Part shown: positions 48,618 through 57,023 of the stretch, in pieces
Layout of the letters: the number at the start of each line of letters is the position of its first letter
How positions within the stretch are numbered: the stretch's first letter is position 1
Origin: an uncultured bacterium
GTDB taxonomy: Bacteria > Bacteroidota > Rhodothermia > Rhodothermales > Rubricoccaceae
Length of the DNA stretch: 64,000 nucleotides
NCBI GenBank assembly: GCA_947493945.1
Contig: CANLSR010000002.1
Location: forward strand, 124,001 to 188,000
Direction of reading: 5' to 3'
Made by a program: the position numbers and the translations under genes
Notes under the pieces: generated by a model
What the model was told of the DNA's origin: nothing
The model's input: only the letters and a program-made list of their open reading frames with translations
The model's database searches: none

Positions 48618-48700
48618 TTCCGCTTTCCGCTTTCCGCTTTCCGCTTTCCGCTTTCCGCTTTCCGCTTTCCGCTTTCCGCTTTCCGCTTTCCGCTTTCCGC
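48618..48700. repeat. Tandem TTTCCGC heptamer array (11 units plus a partial)
   Basis: Eleven exact TTTCCGC units from 48624 to 48700, preceded by TTCCGC. The last base is immediately followed by the ATG of the methyltransferase gene. A GGGAATGGGGAAATGGC stretch at about 48552 lies just upstream. Confidence 0.97.
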
Positions 48701-49474
48701 ATGACTCCTCCGTACTCCGCGCTCGCGGCCGGCTACGACGCCGTGATGGCCCACGTCGACTACCCGATGTGGGCGGGCTACGTCCAGAGCCTGATCCGTG
48801 AGCACCACCCCGACGCGGCCTCCGTGACCGAGCTCGGGTGCGGCACCGGGGCGCTCGCGGTCGCGCTCCAGCCCTACGGGCCGGCGCCGGACGGCTACGC
48901 CTACCGGGCCTACGACGGGTCGGAGGCGATGGTGCGCCAGGCCCGCGAGGCCGTCCGCCAGTCGGGCCGGCCGGTGGCCGTCGGCCGGGCGGACTTCCTG
49001 GAGCCGGTGCCCGGGCCTCCGGCCGAGGTGGTGGTGCTGGTCTACGACGGGCTCAACTACCTGCTGGAGCTGGACGAGGTGGCGACGCTGCTCGGGCACG
49101 TCCGCGACGCGCTGGCGCCCGGCGGCATCGCCGTCATCGACCAGTCGACGCCGGCCAACTCCGTCAACCACGCCGACGGGTTCGACGACGCCGGCGACAC
49201 CGACGCCTGGGCCTACGTCCGCTCCAGCCGCTACGACGCCGGCGCCCGGCTCCACACGACCGAGTTCCGGCTGACGGCGCCCGACGGGGCCGTCACCGTC
49301 GAGACGCACCGCCAGCGGGCCTACACCCTGGACGAGGTGGCCGGCGCCGTCGCGGCGGCGGGCCTGGAGGTGGCGGCGGCCTACGACGAGTTCGGGCTGG
49401 AGCCGGCCACCGACGAGACCGAGCGCGTCCACTGGGTGCTGCGCCGGCCGCCCGCGGGCGCTCCATCGGCGTAG
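48701..49474 (+). CDS. Class I SAM-dependent methyltransferase
   Basis: 257 residues from the ATG at 48701. This is the only credible start, because the in-frame upstream sequence is the translated heptamer array (PLSAFRFPLSAFRF...). Motif I is VTELGCGTGALAVAL, followed by motif II (YRAYDGSEAMVRQA), motif III (VGRADFLEPV) and motif IV (EVVVLVYDGLNYLLELDEVATLLGHVRDALAPGG). The N-terminus (PYSALAAGYDAVMAHVDYPMW) is typical of small-molecule methyltransferases. The substrate is unknown. No leader other than the repeats exists, so its expression must depend on them or on read-through. The ftsE promoter overlaps its stop codon. Confidence 0.88.
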   Translation: MTPPYSALAAGYDAVMAHVDYPMWAGYVQSLIREHHPDAASVTELGCGTGALAVALQPYGPAPDGYAYRAYDGSEAMVRQAREAVRQSGRPVAVGRADFLEPVPGPPAEVVVLVYDGLNYLLELDEVATLLGHVRDALAPGGIAVIDQSTPANSVNHADGFDDAGDTDAWAYVRSSRYDAGARLHTTEFRLTAPDGAVTVETHRQRAYTLDEVAGAVAAAGLEVAAAYDEFGLEPATDETERVHWVLRRPPAGAPSA

Positions 49475-49478
49475 CTTG
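49472..49478 (+). promoter_or_regulatory. -7 promoter element of ftsE
   Basis: TAGCTTG; its TAG is the stop codon of the methyltransferase gene. It lies 21 nt before the ftsE GTG. Confidence 0.55.
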
Positions 49479-49499
49479 CCCCGACCCCCCGACCCCGCC

Positions 49500-50255
49500 G
49501 TGGACCCCGTCGCCGACCGCATCTCCGACTCGCCCCCGCCGGCCTCGGCCGGCCCGCCGCGCGAGCGGCCCCTGGTCGAGCTCCGCAACGTGGCCGTGGG
49601 CTACACCGACCCCTCCGGCGCCCGCGTCGAGGTGGCCTCGGACCTGACGATGACGCTGAACCGGGGCGAGATGGCGTACCTGATCGGGCCGACGGGCTCG
49701 GGCAAGTCGACGCTGCTCAAGCTCCTCTACATGGACGTGGCGCCCGAGCAGGGCGCGGTGCGCGTGGGGCCCTACGACGCCGGGAGCGCCCGGCCGCGCG
49801 ACATCCCGATGCTCCGGCGGACGCTGGGCATCGTGTTCCAGGACTTCCAGCTCCTGCCCGACCGCAGCGCCTACGACAACGTGGCGTTCGCGCTCCACGC
49901 CACCGGCGTGACGGGCCGGGAGGTCCGCGAGCGGGCGCTCCAGGTGCTGGCCCAGGTGGGCCTGAGCCACCGCGCCAAGGCCCGGCCGAGCGAGCTCTCG
50001 GGCGGCGAGCAGCAGCGGGCCTGCATCGCGCGCGCGCTGGTCAACCACCCGCGCCTGATCCTGGCCGACGAGCCGACGGGCAACCTCGACCCGCGCGTGG
50101 CCGACGAGATCCAGAAGCTGCTCGTCAAGGTCAACCGCCAGGGGACGGCGCTCCTGATGGCGACCCACGACTACCGCCTGGTCAAGGCCTTCCCCGCCCG
50201 GACGCTGGCGCTGGTCCGCGGCCGGCTGGTGGAGGTGGACCCCGAGTCGCTCTAG
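49500..50255 (+). CDS. ftsE: FtsE-like ABC transporter ATP-binding protein
   Basis: 251 residues from a GTG at 49500. An N-terminal extension of about 30 residues is followed by the ATPase. Walker A is GPTGSGKS (63-70), the Q-loop is near VFQDFQLLPDRSAYDNVAFAL, the signature ELSGGEQQR, Walker B LILADEPTGNLDP, and the H-loop ATHDYRLV. Sequence features such as FQDFQLLPDRSAYDNVAFAL are those of FtsE. FtsE normally works with the membrane subunit FtsX to activate cell-wall hydrolases at division. No ftsX is next to it here. The stop overlaps the next gene's GTG (TAGTG). Confidence 0.9.
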   Translation: MDPVADRISDSPPPASAGPPRERPLVELRNVAVGYTDPSGARVEVASDLTMTLNRGEMAYLIGPTGSGKSTLLKLLYMDVAPEQGAVRVGPYDAGSARPRDIPMLRRTLGIVFQDFQLLPDRSAYDNVAFALHATGVTGREVRERALQVLAQVGLSHRAKARPSELSGGEQQRACIARALVNHPRLILADEPTGNLDPRVADEIQKLLVKVNRQGTALLMATHDYRLVKAFPARTLALVRGRLVEVDPESL

Positions 50256-50902
50256 TGGCAGCGCCGCCCCTGCGCAGCCGAGACGCGCCCGCCCCGCTGG
50301 CGTCGGCGGTCGGCGTGGTGGGCATCGGCGTGGCGCTCGTCGGCGCCGGGTGCGCCACGCCGCCGGAGCCCCCGGCCGTGCCGGTCGAGGTCGTGGGCGT
50401 CCGGGCGGCGCTCGACGAGTGCACCCGGGGCGACCTGGGGGCCGGGCTGGCCAGCCTCGACGCCACCCTGGCCCAGACGCCCGCCGCGCCCGACGCGCTC
50501 GTCGCGCGCGGGCTGTGCCGCTGGCGGCGCTGGGGCGAGACCGACGACCCCGACGACGCCCGGGGCGCCCACCGCGACCTCTCGGACGCCATCGGCGCCG
50601 TCGAGCGGGGGGCCGCGGCGGGCACGCCGCTCGACCGGATCTACAGCCACCGCGCCTTCGTGGCTCAGGCGCTCGACGGCGCCTGGGACCGCGCCCCGGC
50701 CGACCTCGACCGCGCCGTCGAGGTCGCGCCCGGCGAGACGGGCCACGTGCTCGACCGCGGCGTCGCCCGGGCCTACGCCGGCGACACCGCGGCCGCGCGC
50801 CGCGACCTCCGCCGCTTCCTCGCCGCCGACTCCGCCGACGCCGGCCGCCAGCGGGTGGCCCGGGCGCTGCTGGAGGACCTGGACCCGGAGCCCGACCGCT
50901 AG
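50255..50902 (+). CDS. TPR-containing lipoprotein
   Basis: 215 residues from the GTG overlapping the ftsE stop. An N-terminal hydrophobic segment ends in VGAGCA, a lipobox with Cys33, so it should be a lipoprotein. After a Pro-rich linker come helical repeats of the tetratricopeptide type (LDECTRGDLGAGLASLDATLAQTP, APDALVARGLCRWRRWG, DRIYSHRAFVAQALDGAWDRAPADLDRAVEVAPGE, DRGVARAYAGDTAAARRDLRRFL). TPRs bind other proteins. The coupling to ftsE suggests a role near the division or cell-wall machinery, on the outer side of the membrane; this is inference from position. Confidence 0.78.
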   Translation: MAAPPLRSRDAPAPLASAVGVVGIGVALVGAGCATPPEPPAVPVEVVGVRAALDECTRGDLGAGLASLDATLAQTPAAPDALVARGLCRWRRWGETDDPDDARGAHRDLSDAIGAVERGAAAGTPLDRIYSHRAFVAQALDGAWDRAPADLDRAVEVAPGETGHVLDRGVARAYAGDTAAARRDLRRFLAADSADAGRQRVARALLEDLDPEPDR

Positions 50903-50938
50903 CCGCCCACGCCGCCCGCCGTTTCCCGGGGACGGCCC

Positions 50939-50946
50939 TATCTTCG
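50939..50946 (+). promoter_or_regulatory. -7 promoter element of agcS
   Basis: TATCTTCG, 31 nt before the ATG. Confidence 0.7.
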
Positions 50947-50977
50947 CCCGTCGTTCACCCCACCCCCCGCGCCCCAC

Positions 50978-52687
50978 ATGGAGCTGCTCGCCCAAGTCAT
51001 CGACGCCATCAACGCCGTGCTCCGGTGGCCCCTGGTCATCGGCCTGCTCGGCACCGGCCTCTTCCTGACGTTCAAGCTGGGCTTTATCCAGTTCCGGCGC
51101 CTGGGCCACGGCTTCGCCGTCGCGACGGGCCGCTACGACGACCCCGACGAGCCGGGCGACGTGAGCCACTTCCAGGCGCTCACGACCGCGCTCAGCGCCA
51201 CCGTCGGCGTGGGCAACATCGCCGGCGTGGCGCTGGCGATCCACATCGGCGGGCCGGGCGCGCTGTTCTGGATGTGGGTCACGGCGCTGTTGGGCATGGC
51301 CACCAAGTACTCCGAGGTCACTTTGGCCCAGCAGTACCGCGACGTCCACCACGACGAGGACGGCAAGGCGTGGGAGGGGTCGGTCTCGGGCGGCCCGATG
51401 TACTACATCGAGCGCGGGCTGGGGCGCCGGTGGAAGCCCGTCGCCATGTTCTTCGCCTTCGCGCTCATGATCACGTCGTTCATGACCGGCAACGCGGTCC
51501 AGGCCAACACGGTCGCCACCCAGGTGTTCGACTCGTTCGGCGTCGACCCCTGGATCACCGGGCTCATCACGGCCTCCATCGTCGGCGTGGTGATCTTGGG
51601 CGGCATCAGCCGGATCGGCAAGGTGACGTCGATCGTGGCCCCGGCCATGGCCGCCGTCTACGTCGCCGGCGCGCTGCTCATCCTGGCCCTCAACATCGGC
51701 GAGGTGCCGGCAGCCTTTGGGCGGATCTTCACCGAGGCCTTTAACCCGACCTCGGGCGTGGCCGGCACCGGTGCCGGCGTGTTCCTCCTGACGATGCTCT
51801 ACGGCGTCCAGCGCGGGCTCTTCTCCAACGAGGCCGGCCAAGGGTCGGCGCCCATCGCCCACTCGGCGGCCAAGACCGACGAGCCGGTGTCCGAGGGCGC
51901 CGTCGCGCTCTTGGAGCCGTTTATCGACACCATCCTGATCTGCACCATGACCGGCCTGGTGCTGGTCACGACGGGGGCCTTCGAGGCGACCGCCCCGGCG
52001 CCCATCGAGCTCGGCGCCAGCAACGTGACCATCGTCGAGGGCACGCGCGAGGCCGGCTTCACGACCTACATGGGCGAGGACGTGATCTCGTACAACGAGG
52101 GCCTGGCCCAGCGCCTGGACGGCCCGCGCGTCGGCCGGTTCAACGTGGGCGTGGACACGCTCTACGTCGACGAAGGCCAGACCCAGCTCTTTACCGGCAG
52201 CATCGACTCGGGGCGCAAGGTGGCGCTGGACCGCGACGGGACCGTCATCGAGACGTTGTACGGCAACACCGTCCGCACCTCGGCGCCGCTGACGACGCTG
52301 GCCTTCGAGCGCGGGCTGGCGCCGATCGGGCTGGGCGGGATGGGCCGGTTTATCGTCCTGATCTCGGTGGTCCTGTTCGCCATCTCGACGTCGATCTCGT
52401 GGAGCTACTACGGCGACCGCTGCGCCAACTACCTGTTCGGCACCAAGGCCATCCTGCCGTTCAAGGCCGTGTTCGTGGTGATGCACTTTGTCGGCGCCGT
52501 GCTGGCGGTGACCACCATCTGGGACCTGGGCGACGTGGCGCTGTCGCTGGTGACGCTGCCCAACGTGCTCGCGCTGCTCCTGCTCTCGCCCGTCCTCAAA
52601 AAGCTGACCGACAGCTACTTCGAGCGCAAGCCGTGGGTCCAGAACGAGGAGGACCACAAGCGCGCCAAGGCCGAGGGCCGCATTTGA
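50978..52687 (+). CDS. Alanine/glycine:cation symporter (AGCS family)
   Basis: 569 residues with about eleven membrane segments. AGCS signatures include FKLGFIQFRRLGHGFAVATGRYDDPDEPGDVSHFQALTTALSATVGVGNIAGVALAI, the GGPGALFWMWVTALLGMATKYSEVTLAQQYR segment, and RGLFSNEAGQGSAPIAHSAAKTDEP. An unusual feature is an insertion of about 110 residues near 345-450 (APAPIELGASNVTIVEGTREAG to TVRTSAPLTTL), beta-rich and soluble looking, before the last helices. The core family is ~450-480 residues. It imports alanine or glycine with Na+. The insertion probably faces one side of the membrane; function unknown. Confidence 0.92.
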   Translation: MELLAQVIDAINAVLRWPLVIGLLGTGLFLTFKLGFIQFRRLGHGFAVATGRYDDPDEPGDVSHFQALTTALSATVGVGNIAGVALAIHIGGPGALFWMWVTALLGMATKYSEVTLAQQYRDVHHDEDGKAWEGSVSGGPMYYIERGLGRRWKPVAMFFAFALMITSFMTGNAVQANTVATQVFDSFGVDPWITGLITASIVGVVILGGISRIGKVTSIVAPAMAAVYVAGALLILALNIGEVPAAFGRIFTEAFNPTSGVAGTGAGVFLLTMLYGVQRGLFSNEAGQGSAPIAHSAAKTDEPVSEGAVALLEPFIDTILICTMTGLVLVTTGAFEATAPAPIELGASNVTIVEGTREAGFTTYMGEDVISYNEGLAQRLDGPRVGRFNVGVDTLYVDEGQTQLFTGSIDSGRKVALDRDGTVIETLYGNTVRTSAPLTTLAFERGLAPIGLGGMGRFIVLISVVLFAISTSISWSYYGDRCANYLFGTKAILPFKAVFVVMHFVGAVLAVTTIWDLGDVALSLVTLPNVLALLLLSPVLKKLTDSYFERKPWVQNEEDHKRAKAEGRI

Positions 52688-52689
52688 CA

Positions 52690-52770
52690 AGGGGTCCGGG
52701 ATAGGGGATGAGGGAGGGCTTCTCCTGACATGTTCTCTGCCCGTCCCTCCATCCCGTATCCCCTATCGCT
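52690..52770. repeat. STRR-like intergenic inverted repeat
   Basis: GGGATAGGGGATGAGGGAGGG (52698-52718) and CCCGTCCCTCCATCCCGTATCCCCTATC (52740-52767) form an inverted repeat. It fills the agcS-upp gap. Confidence 0.6.
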
Positions 52771-52771
52771 C

Positions 52772-53392
52772 TTGCTGACCGTCGTCGACCACCCGCTCCT
52801 CAAGCGCGCGCTCTCCACGCTGCGCGACCGCGAGACGCCCTACGGCGCCTTCCGCCAGACGCTCTCCGACGTCTCGGCCATCCTGGCCTACGAGTCGCTG
52901 CGGACGCTGCCGGTCGAGGAGACGCGCGTCCAGACGCCGCTGGAGGAGACGACGGGTTACCGGCTGGCGCGTGAGGTGGTCCTGATCCCCGTGCTCCGCG
53001 CCGGGCTCGGCCTGGTGGACGGGTTCGTGCGCTTCGTGCCCGAGGCCCGCGTGGGCCACCTCGGCATGTACCGCGACGAGCAGAGCCACCAGCCGGTCGA
53101 CTACTACTCCAACGTGCCGGCCCAGGTGGCCGACGCCCGCGTGTTCGTGGTCGACCCGATGCTGGCGACCGGCGGCAGCGCCTCCGGGGCCGTCAACCAC
53201 CTCAAGAGCCGGGGGGCCAAAGACCTCACGTTCGTCTGCGTCGTGGCGGCCCCCGAGGGCGTGGCCCGCCTGCACGCCTACCACCCCGACGTCCCCATCG
53301 TCACGGCGGCGCTGGACCGCGAGCTGGACGGGGACGCCTTCATCCGGCCCGGCCTGGGGGACGCTGGCGACCGCATCTTTGGGACCACATGA
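52772..53392 (+). CDS. upp: Uracil phosphoribosyltransferase
   Basis: 206 residues from a TTG at 52772 (MLTVVDHPLLKRAL), matching the usual ~208. The ATG at 52730 would add 14 residues translated from the repeat. Features: the RETPYGAFRQTLSDVSAILAYESLRTLP N-terminal region, VVLIPVLRAGLGLVDG, and the PRPP-binding loop VVDPMLATGGSASGA. The C-terminal uracil-binding region (LDRELDGDAFIRPGLGDAGDRIFGT) carries the YIxPGLGDAGDRxFGT motif in slightly altered form (FIRPGL). It salvages uracil to UMP. The stop overlaps the ATG of the antiporter gene. Confidence 0.95.
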   Translation: MLTVVDHPLLKRALSTLRDRETPYGAFRQTLSDVSAILAYESLRTLPVEETRVQTPLEETTGYRLAREVVLIPVLRAGLGLVDGFVRFVPEARVGHLGMYRDEQSHQPVDYYSNVPAQVADARVFVVDPMLATGGSASGAVNHLKSRGAKDLTFVCVVAAPEGVARLHAYHPDVPIVTAALDRELDGDAFIRPGLGDAGDRIFGTT

Positions 53393-55383
53393 TGGAAATA
53401 GGCCATAGGCCATGGACGGCGGGGCAGGCCCTGCCTCGCCTGGCCCCGCTCGCCCTCGCCGTGCTGCTGGCGGTGGGCGCCGCCAGCGGGACGAGCGCCC
53501 AAGGCGGAGCGGTCGCTCCGCCTTCGTCCCAGGTCCAGGACCCCGGGCCCCCGCCCGGAGCGCCGGTCACGTTGCAGGAGGCGCCGCCCACGGCCGACGG
53601 CGCCCCGGCCGACGGGCTGCCGGCCACCGACGCCGTGGGCGACCAGGCCGTGCCGGCCGTCGACTCGGTGCTGGCGGCCGACGTCGCCGCGGCCGAGGCC
53701 GGCGCGGACGCCCCCGACGCGCCCGACGTGGGCTGGCTGGCCGTCTTCCCGGCGCTGCTGGCCATCGCGGCCGCGCTGTTGTTCCGCCAGGTGATCGTGG
53801 CCCTGTTCCTGGGCGTCTGGTCCGGCGCCTGGATCGCGACCGGCGACCCGGCGCTGGGCTGGTTCACGGGCCTGTTCGCCACCGTCCAGGTCTACGTCCT
53901 GGCCGCCCTCGCCAACTCCGACCACGCGGCCATCGTCATCTTCACGCTGATGATCGGCGGGACGGTCGGCCTGATCCAGAAGAACGGCGGCACCTCGGCC
54001 ATCGTCGACGTCGCCACGCGCTGGGCGCGCTCGGCCGGGAGGGGCCAGCTGGCGACGGCCCTGCTCGGGACGGCCGTCTTTTTCGACGACTACGCCAACA
54101 CGCTCATCGTCGGCGGGACCATGCGGCCCATCACCGACCGCCTGCGCGTGAGCCGGGAAAAGCTGGCCTACATCGTGGACTCGACCGCCGCGCCCATCGC
54201 GTGCCTGGCCTTGACCACCACCTGGATCGGCTACGAAGTCGGGCTGATCGGGACGGCCGTGGCCGCGCTGCCGGACTACGACGAGGGGGCCTACTCGGTC
54301 TTCCTCAACTCGATCCCGTACTCGTTCTACCCGCTGATGGCGCTGTTCTTCGTCTACGCCATCGCCCTGTCCAAGCGCGACTTTGGGCCGATGCTGGCCG
54401 CCGAGCGCCGCGCCCGCCAGACGGGCCAGCTGTTCCGGCCCGGCTCCAACGCCGAGGCGGCCGAGGCGGAGGCCGAGGCCATGAAGCCGCCGCCGGACGC
54501 GCCCAAGCGGCTGGTCAACGCCGTGCTGCCCATCGGCGTGCTGGTCGTCGGCGTGCTGGCGGGCCTATGGATCACCGGCCGCGCGGCCGTCGCCGAGGCC
54601 GGCGACGCGACGACGCTCCAGAACGTGATCGGCTCGGCCAACTCCTACACCGCCATGATGTGGGCGTCGCTGGCCTCGGTGCTCACCGCCGTCGCGCTCA
54701 CGGTGAGCCAGAGGATCCTGACGCTGACCGAGACCATGGACGCGTGGTACGCCGGCATGCGGTCGATGCTGCTGGCGGTCGTGATCCTGGTGCTGGCGTG
54801 GTCGCTCGCGGGCGTCAACGAGGCCCTGGGTACCGCCGAGGTGCTGGTGACGGCCCTCTCGGACTCGCTCTCGCCCGGCTGGGTGCCGGCGCTGGTGTTC
54901 CTCCTGGCCGCCGCGACGGCGTTCTCGACCGGCTCGTCCTGGGGCACGATGGGCATCCTGATGCCGCTCGTGATCCCGCTCGCCTGGGGCGTCCTCGCCG
55001 CCGACGGGCTCCACACCTCGGGCGAGTACCACCACATCATCTACTCGACCGTCTCGGCCGTGCTGGCGGGCGCCGTCTGGGGCGACCACTGCTCGCCGAT
55101 CTCGGACACCACCATCCTGTCGTCGCTCGCGTCGAGTTGCGACCACATCGACCACGTGCGGACCCAGCTCCCCTACGCCATGACGGTCGGGATGGTGGCC
55201 CTGCTGCTGGGCACGATTCCGACCGGCTTCGGCGCGCCGTGGTGGGTGATGATGCCGATCTGCGCTGCCGTCCTGCTGGCGGTCGTCCGGTTCGTGGGCC
55301 AGCCCGTCGACGACCCCACCGTGGGCGATCTGGCGGCGGCCACGCCCGTGCCGTTGTCCGACGTTCCGACGGCGGCGGGGTGA
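53389..55383 (+). CDS. NhaC-type Na+/H+ antiporter with an exported N-terminal extension
   Basis: 664 residues. Unlike typical NhaC proteins (~450-500), it begins with a signal-peptide-like segment (LPRLAPLALAVLLAVGAASGTSAQ) and about 90 low-complexity residues (GAPVTLQEAPPTADGAPADGLPATD). The antiporter domain follows from about residue 115. Core features are LMIGGTVGLIQKNGG, FFDDYANTLIVGGTMRPITDRLRVSREKLAYIVDSTAAPIACL, FSTGSSWGTMGILMPL and GDHCSPISDTTILSSLASSCDHIDHVRTQLPY. It should exchange Na+ for H+ across the inner membrane, consistent with a marine lifestyle. It is coupled to upp and to the following pseudouridine synthase by ATGA and GTGA overlaps. Confidence 0.93.
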   Translation: MMEIGHRPWTAGQALPRLAPLALAVLLAVGAASGTSAQGGAVAPPSSQVQDPGPPPGAPVTLQEAPPTADGAPADGLPATDAVGDQAVPAVDSVLAADVAAAEAGADAPDAPDVGWLAVFPALLAIAAALLFRQVIVALFLGVWSGAWIATGDPALGWFTGLFATVQVYVLAALANSDHAAIVIFTLMIGGTVGLIQKNGGTSAIVDVATRWARSAGRGQLATALLGTAVFFDDYANTLIVGGTMRPITDRLRVSREKLAYIVDSTAAPIACLALTTTWIGYEVGLIGTAVAALPDYDEGAYSVFLNSIPYSFYPLMALFFVYAIALSKRDFGPMLAAERRARQTGQLFRPGSNAEAAEAEAEAMKPPPDAPKRLVNAVLPIGVLVVGVLAGLWITGRAAVAEAGDATTLQNVIGSANSYTAMMWASLASVLTAVALTVSQRILTLTETMDAWYAGMRSMLLAVVILVLAWSLAGVNEALGTAEVLVTALSDSLSPGWVPALVFLLAAATAFSTGSSWGTMGILMPLVIPLAWGVLAADGLHTSGEYHHIIYSTVSAVLAGAVWGDHCSPISDTTILSSLASSCDHIDHVRTQLPYAMTVGMVALLLGTIPTGFGAPWWVMMPICAAVLLAVVRFVGQPVDDPTVGDLAAATPVPLSDVPTAAG

Positions 55384-56066
55384 CGCCGCTCTACCTCGAC
55401 AACCACCTGCTCGTCGTCTCGAAGCCCGCCGGGATGCTCTCCCAGGGCGACCGCACGGGCGACCTGGACCTGGTGAGCTGGGCGAAGGCTTATCTCAAAG
55501 AGCGGTTCGACAAGCCGGGCAACGTGTTCGTCGGCTTGGTCCACCGCCTGGACCGGCCCACGAGCGGCGTGGTCGTGCTGGCGCGGACGTCGAAGGCGGC
55601 GGGCCGCCTGAGCGACCAGTTCCGCCGCCGGTCGCCGGACAAGCGCTACCTCGCCGTCGTCCAGGGACACCTGGGCGAGCGGGGAGAGGCCGTCGACGGG
55701 GTCGTCAAGCAAGAGGGCGGGGGCGTCCGCGTCGTGGCCCCCAACCATCCGGGCGCCCAGCGCGCCGCGCTCCGCTGGCGGACGCTCGCCGCCGACGACC
55801 GCCAGTCGCTGGTCGAGGTCGAGTTGCTGACGGGCCGCAAGCACCAGATCCGCGCCCAACTGGCGGCGCGGGCGGCGCCGGTCCTGGGGGACTTCCGTTA
55901 TGGCGAGCCCGTACCGTTCGCCGACGGCCGCGGGATCGCCCTCCACGCCTGGCGCCTGACCGTCGAGCACCCGACCCGGCGCGAGCCGATGACGTTCTCC
56001 GCGCCCCCGCCGCCGTCCTGGAACGGGCTGTTCGATGACGCGGTGACGCGCGGGGTGGCAGGATAA
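55380..56066 (+). CDS. RluA-family pseudouridine synthase
   Basis: 228 residues from a GTG that overlaps the antiporter stop (GTGA). Its N-terminus, MTPLYLDNHLLVVSKPAGMLSQ, matches the start of a catalytic RluA domain without an S4 domain. The catalytic Asp lies in LVHRLDRPTSGVVVLAR, the RLD motif. Further markers are KRYLAVVQG, LLTGRKHQIRAQLAARAAPVLGDFRYG and ALHAWRLTVEHP. These enzymes isomerise uridines in rRNA or tRNA; the single-domain form resembles RluA/TruC. It is the last of three overlapping genes (upp, antiporter, this gene). Confidence 0.93.
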   Translation: MTPLYLDNHLLVVSKPAGMLSQGDRTGDLDLVSWAKAYLKERFDKPGNVFVGLVHRLDRPTSGVVVLARTSKAAGRLSDQFRRRSPDKRYLAVVQGHLGERGEAVDGVVKQEGGGVRVVAPNHPGAQRAALRWRTLAADDRQSLVEVELLTGRKHQIRAQLAARAAPVLGDFRYGEPVPFADGRGIALHAWRLTVEHPTRREPMTFSAPPPPSWNGLFDDAVTRGVAG

Positions 56067-56109
56067 CCGGGACCGAACGTGGCGCCTGGACGTGAGATCT
56101 CGGTGGGGC

Positions 56110-56137
56110 GGGGACGCCTCACGGGGCGTCTCTACGG
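56110..56137. repeat. CGTAGAGACGC-type dispersed hairpin
   Basis: GGGACGCCTCACGGGGCGTCTCTACGG; stem GACGCC/GGCGTC with flanking TCTACG. Related to copies at 9567 and 63377. Confidence 0.6.
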
Positions 56138-56197
56138 TGCCCCGATTCGACTCGCACCGTCTGAACGAACGCGTCACCATCCCAGCCCCCAACTCCC

Positions 56198-56878
56198 ATG
56201 ACCCGCCCCACGCTCGACGCCACCGAAATTCGCGTCGTGGGCGCGCTCGCCGAGAAATCGCTCGCGACGCCCGACCACTACCCGCTGACGCTGAACAGCC
56301 TGGTGGCCGCGTGCAACCAGAGGTCGTCTCGGGATCCCGTGACCGACCTGTCCGAGCGCGAGGTGGCCGCGGCCGTCGAGCGGCTGATGCGCCGCGGGCT
56401 GGTGGGCACGACGGCCGGCGCCGGGCACCGGGTCGCCAAGTTCCGGCACCTGCTCGACCGAGCCCTCGACCTGTCGCGCCGCGAGCTGGCGGCGCTGGCG
56501 GTGCTGCTGCTCCGGGGCCCCCAGACGGCCGGCGAGATCAACACGCGCTCGGCCCGCCTCGCCGACTTCGCGGGCGTCGACGACGTCGAGGAAACGTTGT
56601 GGCTGCTGGGCGACCACGAGGAGCCGCTGGTGGTCCGCCTGGACCGCGAGCCGGGGCAGTCCGCCGACCGCTACGCGCACGGCCTCTCAGGCGACGTGAG
56701 GGCGGACCGTCCGCCGGCCACGGAGGCGGAGGAGGACGCTGGCGGGGCACGCGAGGAGCCGACGTCCACGGTGCACGACGCCGGCTCCCCGGCGCTGGCC
56801 GAACGCGTCCGCCAGCTCGAGGACGCGGTGGCCCAGATGCAGGCGGAGCTGGCCGCGTTCCGGGCGCAGTTCGAGTAG
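56198..56878 (+). CDS. DUF480 (YceH-like) protein
   Basis: 226 residues. Residues 1-165 carry the tandem winged-helix DUF480 fold: LDATEIRVVGALAEKSLATPDHYPLTLNSLVAACNQRSSRDPV is the family's most conserved segment, and ELAALAVLLLRGPQTAGEINTRSARLADF marks the second half. A charged linker and a short coiled coil follow (ALAERVRQLEDAVAQMQAELAAFRAQFE), the latter probably for dimerisation. It may bind DNA, but the function is not established. The gene stands alone between the pseudouridine synthase and the HhH protein. Confidence 0.93.
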   Translation: MTRPTLDATEIRVVGALAEKSLATPDHYPLTLNSLVAACNQRSSRDPVTDLSEREVAAAVERLMRRGLVGTTAGAGHRVAKFRHLLDRALDLSRRELAALAVLLLRGPQTAGEINTRSARLADFAGVDDVEETLWLLGDHEEPLVVRLDREPGQSADRYAHGLSGDVRADRPPATEAEEDAGGAREEPTSTVHDAGSPALAERVRQLEDAVAQMQAELAAFRAQFE

Positions 56879-57023
56879 GCACGGTCCCGGCGAGGTCGCG
56901 CCGGCGACGGGCGGGAAAACCGGCCTCCGAAGGACCGGAGAGGCCATGTTTAACACTGTCATGTGGTGACACGACGGTGACACAGCGGGTCCCGATCTTG
57001 CACCACATTGACCCCGCAGTCCC

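Noticed and set aside
48618..48700. The heptamer array as a CRISPR
   Set aside because: Units are 7 nt and directly adjacent without spacers, and no cas gene is nearby.
53412..56066. An 884-codon open frame spanning the antiporter and pseudouridine synthase genes
   Set aside because: It is the +2 shadow of the antiporter: Arg/Pro/Gly-rich, no domain until the true RluA-type start at 55380.
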